In this document: positions 21,126 to 32,035 of the stretch, one piece after another | How the letters are laid out: every line of letters begins with the position of its first letter | Numbering within the stretch: position 1 is the stretch's first letter | Program-made: the position numbers and the translations under genes | Assembly: GCA_026018925.1 (NCBI GenBank) | Contig: JAKSZU010000008.1 | Span: 58,512,027 to 58,576,026 of the forward strand | Length of the DNA: 64,000 nt | Origin: Tupaia tana | Taxonomy: Eukaryota > Chordata > Mammalia > Scandentia > Tupaiidae | Reading direction: 5' to 3' | The notes under the pieces: model-generated | Told to the model about the DNA's origin: nothing | Databases searched by the model: none | The model's input: only the letters and a program-made list of their open reading frames with translations

Positions 21126-21179
21126 AAGTCCTGGGGATGGTGACATGTTAAAAAGGGGAACTTCAAACTAAGAAATAAT

Positions 21180-21183
<4 letters not shown>

Positions 21184-21218
<35 letters not shown>
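21184..21218. repeat. A35 run
   Basis: Pure A run preceded by AATAATTCTT, the terminal word of SINE-S, so it may be a tail left from a truncated copy. Confidence 0.8.
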
Positions 21219-21220
<2 letters not shown>

Positions 21221-21388
21221 AATATTTAATATATTGGAATTTCAGGCATTTATAAGTTGTTAAGAAAGGAATTTCGGAAATTACATGTTGCTCAGGGTGC
21301 TCCTTGAACTATCCTACTTAAGCAGTGACCTACCCTGTCACCACTGAGGCAATTCTTCCTGCCATTAGACCCAACACTTAAGAATCTT

Positions 21389-21641
21389 GGTACCAGCAGA
21401 TGGCATATGGTTGCATGGCTAGACTCCAACATGGTCAACTGCCGTTCAAGTCCTGGACTTGCCGGCTTCAAACTCAACACCAGGCATGTATACATGCATG
21501 CCCAAAATCCGAGAGGAGACTGTAGGAGAAGGGATTGCAATGTGGCATCCCTCTGGGGGATGATTTTTCGCTGTCTCTCCCTCTTTCTCTCTCTCTGACG
21601 ATCACTCATGCCCTATAGCAAAAATCTCTCTTAAACAAACA
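21389..21641 (+). mobile_element. SINE-L, intermediate age
   Basis: The copy runs GGTACCAGCAGATGGCATA to CCTATAGCAAAAATCTCTC, with target-site duplication AAGAATCTT (21380-21388 and 21642-21650). Confidence 0.87.
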
Positions 21642-21684
21642 AAGAATCTTCATTATTTGTGGCTATAATTAACACAGACATTTT

Positions 21685-21937
21685 TTTTTTTGGAGAGGTT
21701 TTTGCTGTAGGGCGTGTGTGCTCACCAGAAAGAGAGACAGAGAGACAGAAAGCGAGAAATCACCCCCCAGGGGGGAATGGCCACACCACAAACCCTTCTC
21801 CTCCATTCTCCTCTCGGGATCTTGGGCATGCATGCACATGTGCCTGGCGTGAGTTTAAGCCACCAGGTCTGGAACTCGAACTGCGGTCGACTACTTGGGA
21901 GTCCAGCGACATAGCCATTACGCCAACTGCTGGTCCC
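21685..21937 (-). mobile_element. SINE-L, young, antisense
   Basis: Minus copy with TTTTTGCTGTAGGGCGTG and CCAACTGCTGGTCCC. Flanks AACACAGACATTTT and AAACAGATATTTTT are an imperfect target repeat. It lies 44 bp from the preceding plus-strand copy, so the pair is inverted. Confidence 0.9.
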
Positions 21938-21949
21938 AAACAGATATTT

Positions 21950-22265
21950 TTGACTAAAAATACTTTAATTAGCTAAATATTCCTTCTGAACTTCAGACAC
22001 TAATAGTGTGGTGTAGATACACACACATACCCTCCAATATATTTAGATACTATGTTAACACACTATTGTCTATTAGTATAATGCATTTATTTTTTTAAAA
22101 TAATACTGAACTTTAAATTTCTGTTATCTCCAGAAATCAAGGAATTAGTATGCAAAATTCACTTTTTACATATTCTTCAGAGAAAGAAGCATTTTCTTGA
22201 ATGTTTAACTTAATCAGGATTTCTTGACTTTACAGTTGGTCCTTAGAATTTCAATTATAAACCAA
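21950..22265. other. Intronic sequence, nothing recognised
   Basis: No supported feature. Confidence 0.4.
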
Positions 22266-22267
22266 AA

Positions 22268-22550
22268 CTAACTGACCTCCTAGAAGGAGAGAGTAGAATA
22301 ATGGTTACTAGAAGCAGGGAAGGCTAAGGGAGAGGGAGATAGGGAGGTTTTGGTTAACCTGTTTAGGGTTGATACAAATGTTTTGGAGTTACATGGTGAT
22401 GACATCATACAACATTTTGAATGTACTAAAAATATGTGATTACACAATTTGCAGTAGTTAAAATGATGAACTGAATGTAATGTGAATTTTATCTGTGTTA
22501 TCTATCAATCATCTATCTATCTATTTATCTCTCTCTATATATAGGACCAA
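22268..22550 (+). mobile_element. L1 3' UTR fragment, sense, with (ATCT)n tail
   Basis: GAGAGTAGAATAATGGTTAC, AGAAGCAGGGAAGGC, GATACAAATGTTTTGGAGTT and ATGATGAACTGAATGTAATG follow a mammalian L1 3' UTR. It ends in an ATCTATCTATCT run. Confidence 0.7.
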
Positions 22551-22759
22551 GTTCTAATGCAAAATTACTTGCATTTTACATGTTGTTATTTGCCAGTAAA
22601 TTAATCAGAGACTATATTATGTCATATTTTATCCCATATTTAAATAGATAATCAATAAATCTTTGTTGAATAAATTATTACTGTTTTATTAGCTTAAAAT
22701 TATAGATGACCTTTTGAGATCGAGTGAAATAAATCTTATTAAATAGTGAATTAGGATGA

Positions 22760-23029
22760 GGGAACCAGCAGTTAGCGTAATGGCTATGTCGCTGGACTCC
22801 CATGTAGTCGACTGCGGTTCAAGTCCCGGACCCGGTGGCTTAAAACTCACGCCAGGCGCGTGTGCGTGTGTGCCCAAGATCCCGAGAGGAGAATGGAGGA
22901 GAAGGGATTGTGGTGTGACCATCCCCCCTGGGGGGTGATTTCTCGCTTTCTGTCTCTATGTCTCTCTCTCTCTGTCTGGCGAGCGTACGCGCCCTATAGC
23001 GAAAAAAAACCTCTCCAAAAAAAAAAAAA
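22760..23029 (+). mobile_element. SINE-L, very young candidate
   Basis: Full-length copy with an intact A box and a near-intact B box (GGTTCAAGTCC). CpGs are retained through the body (GGCGAGCGTACGCGCCCTAT). The 18-bp target-site duplication AATAGTGAATTAGGATGA is perfect (22742-22759 and 23030-23047). Confidence 0.96.
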
Positions 23030-23047
23030 AATAGTGAATTAGGATGA

Positions 23048-23397
23048 AAATTTCAAATTTGACATTTAAACTCAGGAATAACATTTAATATAGAGAATTA
23101 TTTAATAAGGAGAACTTTGGACAGCAATAGAATTTTTTTCCCCTGTGAGGAAGACACCAGAATTCAAGAAGTGACCCTTTAAAATCCTGACATCTGCCCA
23201 GTGATTGCCAGCTGGTGCAATCAAGTATGAGCTTCTGTAGTAATAGGTATTTGATTAGCTCTTGACAGCTGCCTCCAGGAATTCAACAGTGGAAAGGAAA
23301 GGAAATTAGCCTCTCAGAGTATACATAAGGGAGCTTGACCAGTCCCACGGTTGTTTCTACTCTACCATCATTATTATTCTCTTCTAACTTTTGAGTC
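23048..23397. other. Intronic sequence, nothing recognised
   Basis: No supported feature. Confidence 0.4.
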
Positions 23398-23410
23398 CTA
23401 TACGTCCTTT

Positions 23411-23679
23411 TTTTTTTTTTTTTTTTTTTTTTTGAGAGGTTTTTGCTGTAGGGTGCGTGCACTTGCCAGAAAGAGAGAGACAGAGAGATAGAAAGTGAGA
23501 AATCACCCCCCAGGGGGGATGGCCACGCCGCAATCCCTTCTCCTCCATTCTCCTCCCCGGATCTTGGGCACGCACGCACATGCGCCCAGCGTGAGTTTAA
23601 GCCACCAGGTCTGGGATTCGAACTGCATTCGGCTACATGGGAGTCCAGTGACATAGCCATTACGCCAACTGCTGATCCC
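23411..23679 (-). mobile_element. SINE-L, antisense
   Basis: A long T tail, TTTTTGCTGTAGGGTGCGTG, ending CCAACTGCTGATCCC. Flanks CTATACGTCCTTT (23398-23410) and CTACACATCCTTT (23680-23692) form a target repeat with two CpG-type changes. Confidence 0.92.
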
Positions 23680-23692
23680 CTACACATCCTTT

Positions 23693-24270
23693 CTAGCACT
23701 ACTCCTTGCCCCAAGATGTTCTCATACTCCATTGTATAGCTGCTGGGCCCCTTGTTTCTCTACTCACCAAATTCAAATTTAATCGCTGTTCTCTAATTGC
23801 TAGGTACTTTCTTTCCTAACTGCCTTCCCAGCTCGTGCAATAAAATATTTCTTTTGGCATGCTACTCTTATGTCCATAGTCTCCCAAACTCAGAATTTTT
23901 TTTTTTTGTCCCATGTTAGCAATTTATTATCTTAAGAGCCAAACTATTTAGCTCTGTTCATTCAAATCTATCAATTAATATTTTTGGTTCTTCTATACCC
24001 TGTAAACTTCATTTATTTTGATCACACATTGAAATAAACCCTAGTATGCTATATATGTCTTTGGGAAATATTTACAATATTTCTCTTGCCTTTTGATTAT
24101 TTATTGTCTTTCTCCTAATGATCGACAATACTAGATATGCCTTTCCCTTCAGGAATTTTCAACAACAATAATTTAATCACATCAGCAATTTAACACATTT
24201 TATTTTGATAATACTAAATAAATCTTACCAAGTAAAGTTTTTATTGTTTTTTAAAGCCCAAAATTAAAAA
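23693..24270. other. Intronic sequence, nothing recognised
   Basis: Pyrimidine-rich and AT-rich sequence. I could not assign it to a family. Confidence 0.4.
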
Positions 24271-24290
24271 CCATGCACAAAGCAATTTCT

Positions 24291-24469
24291 TTTCTTTTTT
24301 AAGAATTATTTTATTTAACTTTATTTATTTATTTTCATTTGACCAGAGAGGGACAGAGTGAGAAAGAGAGAGGGAAAGTGAGAAAGCAAGCCGCCTGGTC
24401 TGAGACTTGAACCACAGTCGGCCATGTGGGACTCTAGCACCCTTAACCACCATGCCACCTGCTGGCCCT
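24291..24469 (-). mobile_element. SINE-S, antisense
   Basis: The + strand reads AAGAATTATTTTATTTAAC, TTTGACCAGAGAGGGACAG and finally CATGCCACCTGCTGGCCC. The target-site duplication is ATGCACAAAGCAATTTCT against ATGCATGAAGCAATTTCT (24273-24290 and 24470-24487). Confidence 0.92.
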
Positions 24470-24487
24470 ATGCATGAAGCAATTTCT

Positions 24488-25090
24488 ATAAATGTAGAAA
24501 CACTGTTTCTTTCTGGAGCTGAGCATTTATATCAACACCTGATACTACTAAGTGGGCATCGTTAGGATCGGCTAGAAATCCATTCTGCACCCTTGGGATG
24601 AACTACTTGGGTTGAGTAACTTGATTTATGTAAAAGAAAAAGGGATGTTGGTCTCTGATTGCTCTTTTTATTTGTCTATTTGTTTTATTTTTCTCCTTAT
24701 TGGCAACACTTTCTATGTTCTTTATGGTCTTTTATCCAACCATGTAAACTGAATGCAACTATCACAAGGTACAATAAGCAATATATTCTGATTATACCTT
24801 TGACTTCCTTGGTAGCTCTTTAGAAAAGTATGTATTTGGGGTGAAATTTTTTATGTAACAGGACCACTAGGTTGCTCTGACCCTGGAACATGTAATATTA
24901 TTTTCAAAGATTTAGTCTCAACTGAATTTTGGCACTTCTAAGTTACAGGTATGTCATGCCTTTTCTAATGGCAGCATACTATGAAAACCCTATGTTACAT
25001 TTCTGGCCTTATCTGCCCAGAGTCCGTGGAACAAGAGATATCTGGGGGACAGAGCTGTTTGTAGTTAAAGGGGACCTTACATATATTCCA
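24488..25090. other. Intronic sequence, nothing recognised
   Basis: No supported feature. Confidence 0.4.
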
Positions 25091-25099
25091 GTTCAATAT

Positions 25100-25345
25100 G
25101 TTTAATGGATGCTTAATTGATTATGATGGTGATGGTGATAACAATGGGAAGGAAGAAGAGAATTTTGGGAGCTCTTATCATGCGTCTGGAATTCTGCTTA
25201 GTACTTTATGTTTTCTCATTTATTAAATGAGGAAACTGAATTTCAGAAAGGTAAAACAACATTCGCAAGACCAGATGTTTAGTCAATAAAGTCAAAGATC
25301 AAACCCAGATGTCTCGACTCTACAGTCTACTGTTCAATGTGGAAT
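25100..25345 (-). repeat. MIR SINE, antisense
   Basis: TTTTCTCATTTATTAAATGA, GGAAACTGAATTTCAGAAAG, CGCAAGACCAGATG and AAACCCAGATGTCTCGACTC follow a reversed MIR. Confidence 0.7.
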
Positions 25346-25479
25346 AGTGGCTCTAGTAGAGCATTTTAGATCTTTTATCTCAAAAGTTGTTAAATTTATA
25401 ATTATGAATATTATTTCTATTGATACTAAGGATTTATATGCTATACATTGAAGGACTTTAAACTTATTTATTCTCCATT

Positions 25480-25692
25480 TTCCCTAATGATAATTATTGT
25501 AATCTCCACTTATTAAAGTTTTTCTTTAGACACATTATCTCTAATCTCTAAAATTTTAAAAATATGTATTCTGATTTTATAAATGAGGAACACAAGGCTC
25601 AGAGTAGAGCAAATAACTATGCTAAAGTAAGTCAATTAAGTAGCAGCAAAGCTGGGATCTAAGCCCATTTGCCTCCAAAACTATTTTATTCT
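25480..25692 (-). repeat. MIR SINE, antisense
   Basis: TTATAAATGAGGAACACAAG, GCTCAGAGTAGAGCAAATAA and AGCAAAGCTGGGATCTAAGC follow a reversed MIR. Confidence 0.7.
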
Positions 25693-25745
25693 GTTGATTG
25701 TTAAAGAAAAGCAAACTCAAATTTGAAAATGACTAGTTTGGTGTA

Positions 25746-25778
<33 letters not shown>

Positions 25779-25895
25779 CACCCATACTTTTCTTTCTCTC
25801 TTCCTCCCCCACATATATATACACACATTTTTCTCTCTCTCTCTCCCACTCTCTCTCTCCTCTCTCTCTCTTTCTCTTTCTCTCTCTCTCTGTGT
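25746..25895. repeat. (TG)n plus CT-rich compound microsatellite
   Basis: About 15 TG units, then ATATATACACAC, then a CT/TTTC-rich pyrimidine block. The open frames across it are by-products of the repeat. Confidence 0.9.
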
Positions 25896-25925
25896 ATGCC
25901 TCATTTCTTCTTAAAACTAATGCAA

Positions 25926-26193
25926 GGGACCAGCAGATAGCGTAATGGCTATGTTGCTGAACTCCCATGTAGCCGACCACGGTTTGAGTCCCGGACCCAG
26001 TTATTTAAACTCACACCGGGTGGGTGTGCGTGCGTGCCCAAGATCCCGAGAGGAAAATGGAGGAGAAGGGATTACGGTGTGGCCATCCACCCTGGGGGGT
26101 GATTTCTCGCTTTCTGTCTCTCTGTCTCTCTCTGTCTTTCTGGCAAGCGCACGCACCCTATAGCAAAAACCTCTCACAGAAAAAAAAAAAAAA
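25926..26193 (+). mobile_element. SINE-L, young
   Basis: Starts GGGACCAGCAGATAGCGTAA and ends CCCTATAGCAAAAACCTC plus A tail, with B box GGTTTGAGTCC. Flanks ACTAATGCA and ACTAACGCA are the target repeat. Confidence 0.92.
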
Positions 26194-26200
26194 TACTAAC

Positions 26201-27399
26201 GCAGGAGATCAAATAGTATACTTGACTAGTTTGATGAGTTTTTATTTTATTTTCAGTTTCACACTGAGCCTTTCTATGCTTAATTACATGGAGGAAGTGT
26301 ATATAAGTTAATAAAATCACCATGTGGTTCTAGCATTTAAGCAGATTTTACTTTAGGACAGAAAACATACTGTTGTTTTTTTTTTTTTTTTTTTTTTTTT
26401 TTTTCCTGAAAGACCAAGATATTAGATTAGAAATGAGAATTCACTTAAATATGTTGGCTTTTGGATTTTCATCCCTTAGATGATATATATGAAGGTCTAT
26501 TTCTTGACTTTTATTTCTTATTATTACATAATTTATGCATTAAACAGTCATACTGTCAGGACCAAATTAAAGCTGAACTATAACTTTCTAATACTGAGGC
26601 AAAATTTGGCAATGTAGGAAATAAGTCTTCCTATCCTTACAAAAGTAGCTGCTTCCTTCACAACCTCTCAGGCTCAAGGGAGTTAGTCAAATAGACTGCT
26701 TTTAGATTTTTCACCCCTACTCTACCTCCTACCACACCAGCTAACCCCTAAGAATCCAGGCTTCCTTTTGCATTATTAGTCCTGCAGGAGAATGTCAATC
26801 AGCTTACATGCTTCAGTGATTCATTGATTGTTTTCTGACCATATCTAGAAAAGTGATGATTTTTCTTACCTCCAAACATATGCTTTGAATGAATAAATCT
26901 TTATTTTTGGAATATATGTTTATATCAGTAAAAGTAGCCATTACTGGGTAAACCTTATTAGGTTTTTCATAAAATGAGAAAACGGTTTATGGGGCCCCTC
27001 TTAGCAATATTTACTATAATTTTTGCCCATTTTTTTTGTGAACTGCCCTCACTTATCTGTGAAGGCAATAGCAACAAAAGTCAGTTAGAGAAGAATGTTT
27101 TTGGAATCTTCTTTACGTTGTGTGGCTACCCAAAAACATATTTGTACTTTCAAGACAGCATCATCTCTTAAGCGAGCCCACTGATTTTTCATGCATTCTT
27201 TTCTTTCATGTCACCATGCAAACTAGTGCCATCGCTGACAGCAGAAATAAAATCATAAGTCTGGTTTTATGTAGTTGCATTAAGGTTGGCCCCGAATAGT
27301 AAAGCACATTCAAGTTTCTGGTATTTGGAAATTTTTAAATCCTAAAAGTATGTTCCGTGCATGCTTTAATTTCATTATCCTCCAGATGTTTCATCTAAA
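26201..27399. other. Upstream intron flank of the RIMS2 exon
   Basis: About 1.2 kb without young SINEs, apart from a T30 run at 26375-26404. No named repeat. Intronic sequence next to an alternatively used neuronal exon can hold splicing enhancers, but I cannot point to a specific one. Confidence 0.4.
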
Positions 27400-27462
27400 A
27401 TGCCTCTTCTGTCTTTTCCTTTTTACTCTTGTCCTCACTTTTAATGATCCATCGGCTGACAG
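27400..27462 (+). promoter_or_regulatory. 3' splice-site region of the RIMS2 exon
   Basis: A pyrimidine-rich run (TCTTCTGTCTTTTCC, then TTTTTACTCTTGTCCTCAC) is followed by TTAATGATCC and ends in CTGACAG. The TTAATGA and GGCTGAC motifs are possible branch sites. A second in-phase AG lies 27 nt downstream (27488-27489), so a nine-codon-shorter exon is possible but is not supported by any polypyrimidine tract of its own. Confidence 0.75.
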
Positions 27463-27704
27463 TGTCTTTACCTCCAAAATGCAAAGCAGACAAATGGGCG
27501 TGTCAGGGAAGAGCATGACCAAGAGCACCAGCATCAGTGGAGACATGTGCTCGCTGGAGAAGAACGACGGCAGCCAGTCCGACACGGCCGTGGGCGCCTT
27601 GGGCACTGGTGGCAAGAAGCGGCGCTCTAGCATTGGGGCCAAAATGGTAGCTATTGTGGGTCTCTCACGGAAGAGTCGCAGCGCTTCTCAGCTCAGCCAA
27701 ACGG
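27463..27704 (+). CDS. RIMS2: Internal coding exon of RIMS2 (RIM2, presynaptic active-zone scaffold)
   Basis: RIM2 is a Rab3-binding scaffold of the presynaptic active zone that helps dock and prime synaptic vesicles and position calcium channels. This exon encodes about 80 residues of the low-complexity linker shortly before the C-terminal C2B domain. Visible landmarks are TSKMQSRQMGVSGK, STSISGDMCSLEKND, SQSDTAVG, KKRRSSIGAKMVAIVGLSR and SASQLSQT. The run SSIGAKMVAIVGLSRKS matches RIM2 as I remember it; RIM1 reads SLSAKVVAIVSRRS there and RIM3 differs again. The acceptor is a long pyrimidine-rich tract ending CTGACAG at 27462; the donor is ACGG|GTAGGA at 27705. The length is 242 nt (1+80x3+1), so both junctions split a codon after its second or first base. 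The final G would begin the Glu or Asp codon expected next. The exon is GC-rich against an AT-rich intron. Residues such as GKSMTKS look like lineage substitutions. It is partial: the next exon (KKLRS...) is not in the window. Confidence 0.9.
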
Positions 27705-27713
27705 GTAGGAATT
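27705..27713 (+). promoter_or_regulatory. 5' splice site of the RIMS2 exon
   Basis: The donor reads ACGG|GTAGGAATT. It is a moderate match to the consensus (G at -1, GTA at +1 to +3, but GGA rather than AGT after it). Protein homology ends exactly here: the reading frame continues into unrelated residues and stops. Confidence 0.75.
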
Positions 27714-29035
27714 GTCTTTTGTTACTTTTGACTTCATATTGGAGTTGTCATTACCATACATAGTCTTTCCTCTTACTCACTTTATTACAGTATTGTGTGG
27801 GTGAGGACAAGTTCCAGCGGGAAAGGGACATTTTAAATTACTTATCTTTTCTGGAAACATAACAATGACCTTTTTTTCAGTGATCCCTGAGCCGGCTTGG
27901 AAATGAACTTTGGCCACTGTTCTTGAAATGTGCATCATGGTCTTTCCTCCTCAGGGAGGCCTTAAGCGGGGGTACCCCTGGATGCCAGTTGCTGAGCATT
28001 TGTAAAGGTACTCTGATCTGTAGGGTATTTCCTTCCTTTAGGTCCCTCAAGCTCAAATCAGCCAATTCAGTTTTCATTCCCAGCGAGTTGTCATGAAGAT
28101 GACACCACATATTATGTGTGAATAATAGAGCTCTTTTATTGCTGACAGCCTAACTTCCTTTGCAGTTTGTAAGCAACATTTACCAGTAGTATCAATTCTC
28201 TCACTGCAGTTTTTATTTCCCTGTGAAAACCTCAAGCAGCAATATTCTCCAGCAGCAGGGATGGAGGAATTTTCTGCTGACAGTGAAGATACTCAAAGCG
28301 CTGCTACTTTAAAATTCAGTTTCTAAATCACATCTGCAGAAATAAATTAGATACAACACTCCCACTCAGAAAAGCCACTGTTAGCAATTAAGAAATTTGT
28401 GAGTCAAAGCAATGTCTTTTTTCAAATGAGAGTTGATAATTAAACATTAAATTCTTGGTATCTTGCAAATAATAGCATATCTTCTACTTAACAAACAAAA
28501 GCATGTAATATGGTGTTTCTTTTACAGCAAAATAAATTATAGGCAACTGGATTCCATCTAATTTATGCCTGAATACTAGGGCTCTTGTACTCAGAAGTCA
28601 ATATGTGAATCTACAAACAAAAGAATATAAGATTACACTAATTTATGGACCCGGCTACTCTTAATTTTATAAACTACAACAGAGATTCTGGAAATTCAGC
28701 CTTACATTATAAGTTCTTATATATTACATTAAAAATAGCTATCTGTTGATGTTCCTCATATTCTGGTTGTAACTCACTATGGTCAATGTCAGTTTTGTTA
28801 TAGGAATCTGCCATTTGGTGTTTTAAAAGGTTATTTTGCATTTTAATGTAAAATACAAGTTTAATTTATGGATAATGCACATAAATATCATACTTACATA
28901 ATTTTTAACATCGCCAATATTTATATATAACTGGTTATGTTTTGGTAATATGGGAAATGTTGGCCTTTTGAAATTTAGTTTTTCTGATGCTTGTTTAGTA
29001 GTTAAAACATTATTGCACTTTCTCTTTAAGACTTA
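27714..29035. other. Downstream intron flank of the RIMS2 exon
   Basis: About 1.3 kb free of recognisable SINEs, LINEs or LTRs, which is unusual for this window and compatible with conserved intronic sequence. The open frame at 27877-28110 (-) has no homology that I recognise. Confidence 0.4.
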
Positions 29036-29040
29036 ATAAA

Positions 29041-29305
29041 TGGGCCAGTCTGTGGCGTGGTGGTTAAGGCAGCTGGATCCCATATCACTGACTGAACAGT
29101 TTGAGTTCTGGACCCTGTGGCTTGAGAAACACACTGGGCACATATGCGTGTATGCCCCAAATTCCAAAAACAGGGAGAAATGGGAATGAAAGGATTATGG
29201 TATGACCACTCCCCATGAGGAATACTTTATTTTCCCTCTTTCTCTCTGTCTCTCTCTGGTGAGCACATGCACCCTCTGGTAAATTAAAAGGGAAAAAAAA
29301 AAAAA
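29041..29305 (+). mobile_element. SINE-L, old subtype
   Basis: GGGCCAGTCTGTGGCGTGG head, GCTTGAGAAACACACTGGGC, ATGCCCCAAATTCC, ending CACCCTCTGG and an A tail. It matches the 8012 copy rather than the young copies. Confidence 0.82.
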
Positions 29306-29980
29306 AACATACAAACATTTGTACATCCAAAACTGCTCTAAAAATAAAGTCTATTAATTAAAAAAAATTAGGAACCCAAAATGGACATTAATAATAGCAG
29401 TTAAGTTAAAGGATATATAGTATTAACCAAATAATTCCATTTGTTTACATCTTTTGATAAATATAGAGCATTTACTGTATGCCAGACACATATATAGAAC
29501 TAATAAGAAATTATTTATAATCCAACTTGCTTATAGTCTAGCAGGAGATATTTACTTAAACTGATTGCTTCAAAGTCATCAGTTAGTGGTAAAACTAGAA
29601 TTATGTGAAAGGTATACTGACTGCTCAGAAGATGACCACTTGATCCAACCTGGAATTCCAGGAATAAATTCCTAGATATGACACCTGATATGAGGTAGCA
29701 TATCATTGACGAAAGTGACTGCTAATTAGGTAAAGGACAATCAGATAAGTTTTCCATAATGAACAAGGCAGAGGTATGATATGTACAATAATGATAAGCA
29801 ATCACATGTAATTTTAACATAAAATATTGGACTAAGTGGCTACAGAGAAAGCTGATAAATACCTAGAGACCAAGTTATAGAGATTCCTATAAATCACATT
29901 TATAGATTACAAGAAGTGCTTCAAAGTTTTTGCTGGAGGATTTATAGGACCGTTTTTATATAAATTATACTTTATAGGCC
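29306..29980. other. Intronic sequence, nothing recognised
   Basis: No supported feature. Confidence 0.4.
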
Positions 29981-29984
29981 ATTT

Positions 29985-31765
29985 ATTTATGTAACAAATA
30001 TTTTTGAGCATTGACCATATACAAGGGGTTATCCTAAAAAAAAAATAAGACAGATCTTTCTCTCAGAGTTTATATTCTGATGGGGATACAATAAAAAGGT
30101 AAATTTAAGTCTGCATCTGTCAAAGAACATTTTACGATGAATTAGCAAAGGCATACAATTCAGACAAGAGATAAAATATTGAATTTTATTACCCCTTCTC
30201 TGCCTTTATAAGGTCTTTTTATAAGGTAAAGAGGGGGCAGTAGAGTAGAGAAATTTTTAAAGAGCAAAATGTGTAATCAGTCACTCAACTTAGTGACTGA
30301 CTTTCCTACATATAATGAGATGTAAGAAACAGGATTCCAAGGTGACTCCCATATTTCTGACTTGCACTGCTCTACGGATGGTAGTACCATTGCTGAATAT
30401 GGAAAGAACAAAAGAGGAAGTAGGTTGGGGAAAGTAGGAAAGTCTTGAGTCTTGGATTTAGGACATTTTGAATTTGTGATGTCTGTAGAAATGTCTAGAA
30501 CATATTTGGTAAATACTTTTAAAGCAAGTATCCAAAAAAGCAAGGGACAACAATAACAGCAAAAATAAGTAAATAAAAATAAGCAAGGAAAAAAATCTGA
30601 GTTATAAAGTTTAGATGGTACTTGAAACTATAGACAAACTTGAAATTGCTCAAGAAGAACACTACAGCTAAAAGAGTAGTAGGCCAAGGCAATTCTCTGG
30701 AAGATTAAGATTTTAGAACTGGACAAAGAAGAACCTAGCAAGAAAATTGAGAAAGAATGATCATGAAGAAAGGACAGAAACTATGAGAAGACAGTGTCAC
30801 AAAAGCTGAAAGTTGTAGTAGAATTCAATAAGCAAATGTTTAATATTTCTCAGTGATCAATTTTATGTCTTTACAGTTTGGGCATAAATATCTCATATGT
30901 CCTTCTTTGCTAATATTTTTGTTATAAAATTAAGATCTGTTGACCATTCATTGAGATTTTATCTATAATAATAGTGATTTGGTTTTCATATATTACTGGA
31001 CTCTAAACTTTCAATATATTTCTAATTTCTATATTTGTGTGTGTGTGTGTTTGTGTGCATGTTTCAAGTTTTTATATTTTGTTTTCTTCTAAAAAATGTG
31101 GTCACAAGATCCAACAGTATTTAAAACTGAAATCTTCAAATTTAACTATTCTATCATATGATCAAACCATTTGGATATTAAATTATCTAAAGTAATGTGT
31201 TAGTTTTATAATGTTAGATCTTACAATAGTTCCTTGTTTAGACATAAACATATAAGATGTATTGAATAACTTACTGAAAACCAGGAAATACCACATATAT
31301 TTCCATGTAGCATGTTTGCATTTTCAAAGATACTTTTAATATTCTCTGATTTTCTTGACCTCTATACAGAGATCAGCTTGTAGTTAAGTGAAAGAATTAT
31401 CACTTAATGAATTATATATCATACTGTTTATTAAGATGGTATTTATCATTATAAAAATAAATATAATTGTACCACTGTGAATTTCAAGATGAGGAAAGGA
31501 AGAGAATCCATGAAAAAAAAGCTTAAGAAAGATCAACCATTTGAGAGAAAATAACAATATGTTGTCTTAGAAAACAAATTAAGAAAATATTTTAAAACAT
31601 GACCTACTGTATGGCTTCTGATGGGTCCAGTAAGATGAAGACAGAATTTACCACTGGATTTGGCAAGAAGGATTTGGTAAATCTCAACAAATCTTGCAGT
31701 AGTAGACAAAGTCTGATGGGAATGAGTTAAAGAAAATGGAGAGGTGAGGTAAAGTCGATCAAAAT
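29985..31765 (-). repeat. Long antisense L2, interrupted by about 650 bp
   Basis: The reversed L2 order is clear. TAACAAATATTTTTGAGC (3' end) is followed by GTGACTCCCATATTTCTGAC, TGGTAGTACCATTGCTGAAT and AGGCCAAGGCAATTCTC. After a gap, it resumes with CTTCTGATGGGTCCAGTAAG and ATGAAGACAGAATTTACCAC. The part at about 30840-31490 does not match L2. Confidence 0.65.
30840..31490. other. Unidentified insert within the L2
   Basis: AT-rich block (with GTGTGTGTGTGTGTTTGTGT near 31040) separating two collinear L2 parts. It may be an eroded L1, but I see no diagnostic words. Confidence 0.4.
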
Positions 31766-31779
31766 AAGAATAAGAACAC

Positions 31780-32030
31780 CCAACATGTGTTGAGCATTTA
31801 GTATACACTGTGCACTATTTTAACCACTGTACAAGTAAATTATTTAAACCTTGCATCAATGTTATGAAGCAAAAATTAGTTACTATTATTCTAAATGTAC
31901 AGGTAAGAAAACCAAAGTACAGGAAGAGGTAATAACTTCCCCAAATTTATTCAGTTAGGGTCAGATTTTAGAGGCTGGCATGGAATCCAGTCTGAATGTG
32001 TAGATTTCACTCTTTTCTGCTGTAGAATAG
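31780..32030 (-). repeat. MIR SINE, antisense
   Basis: GTGTTGAGCATTTAGTATAC, AGGTAAGAAAACCAAAGTAC, CTTCCCCAAATTTATTCAG and GGCTGGCATGGAATCCAGTC are reversed MIR landmarks. Confidence 0.7.
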
Positions 32031-32035
32031 GCAAG

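Noticed and set aside
23283-23732. 149-residue minus-strand frame as a gene
   Set aside because: Its core is SINE-L translated in one frame plus a lysine run from the T tail.
27350-27462. Upstream extension of the RIMS2 frame to an ATG at 27350, as a new first exon
   Set aside because: The extension is hydrophobic, AT-rich and coincides with the polypyrimidine tract of the acceptor; the frame is open by chance.
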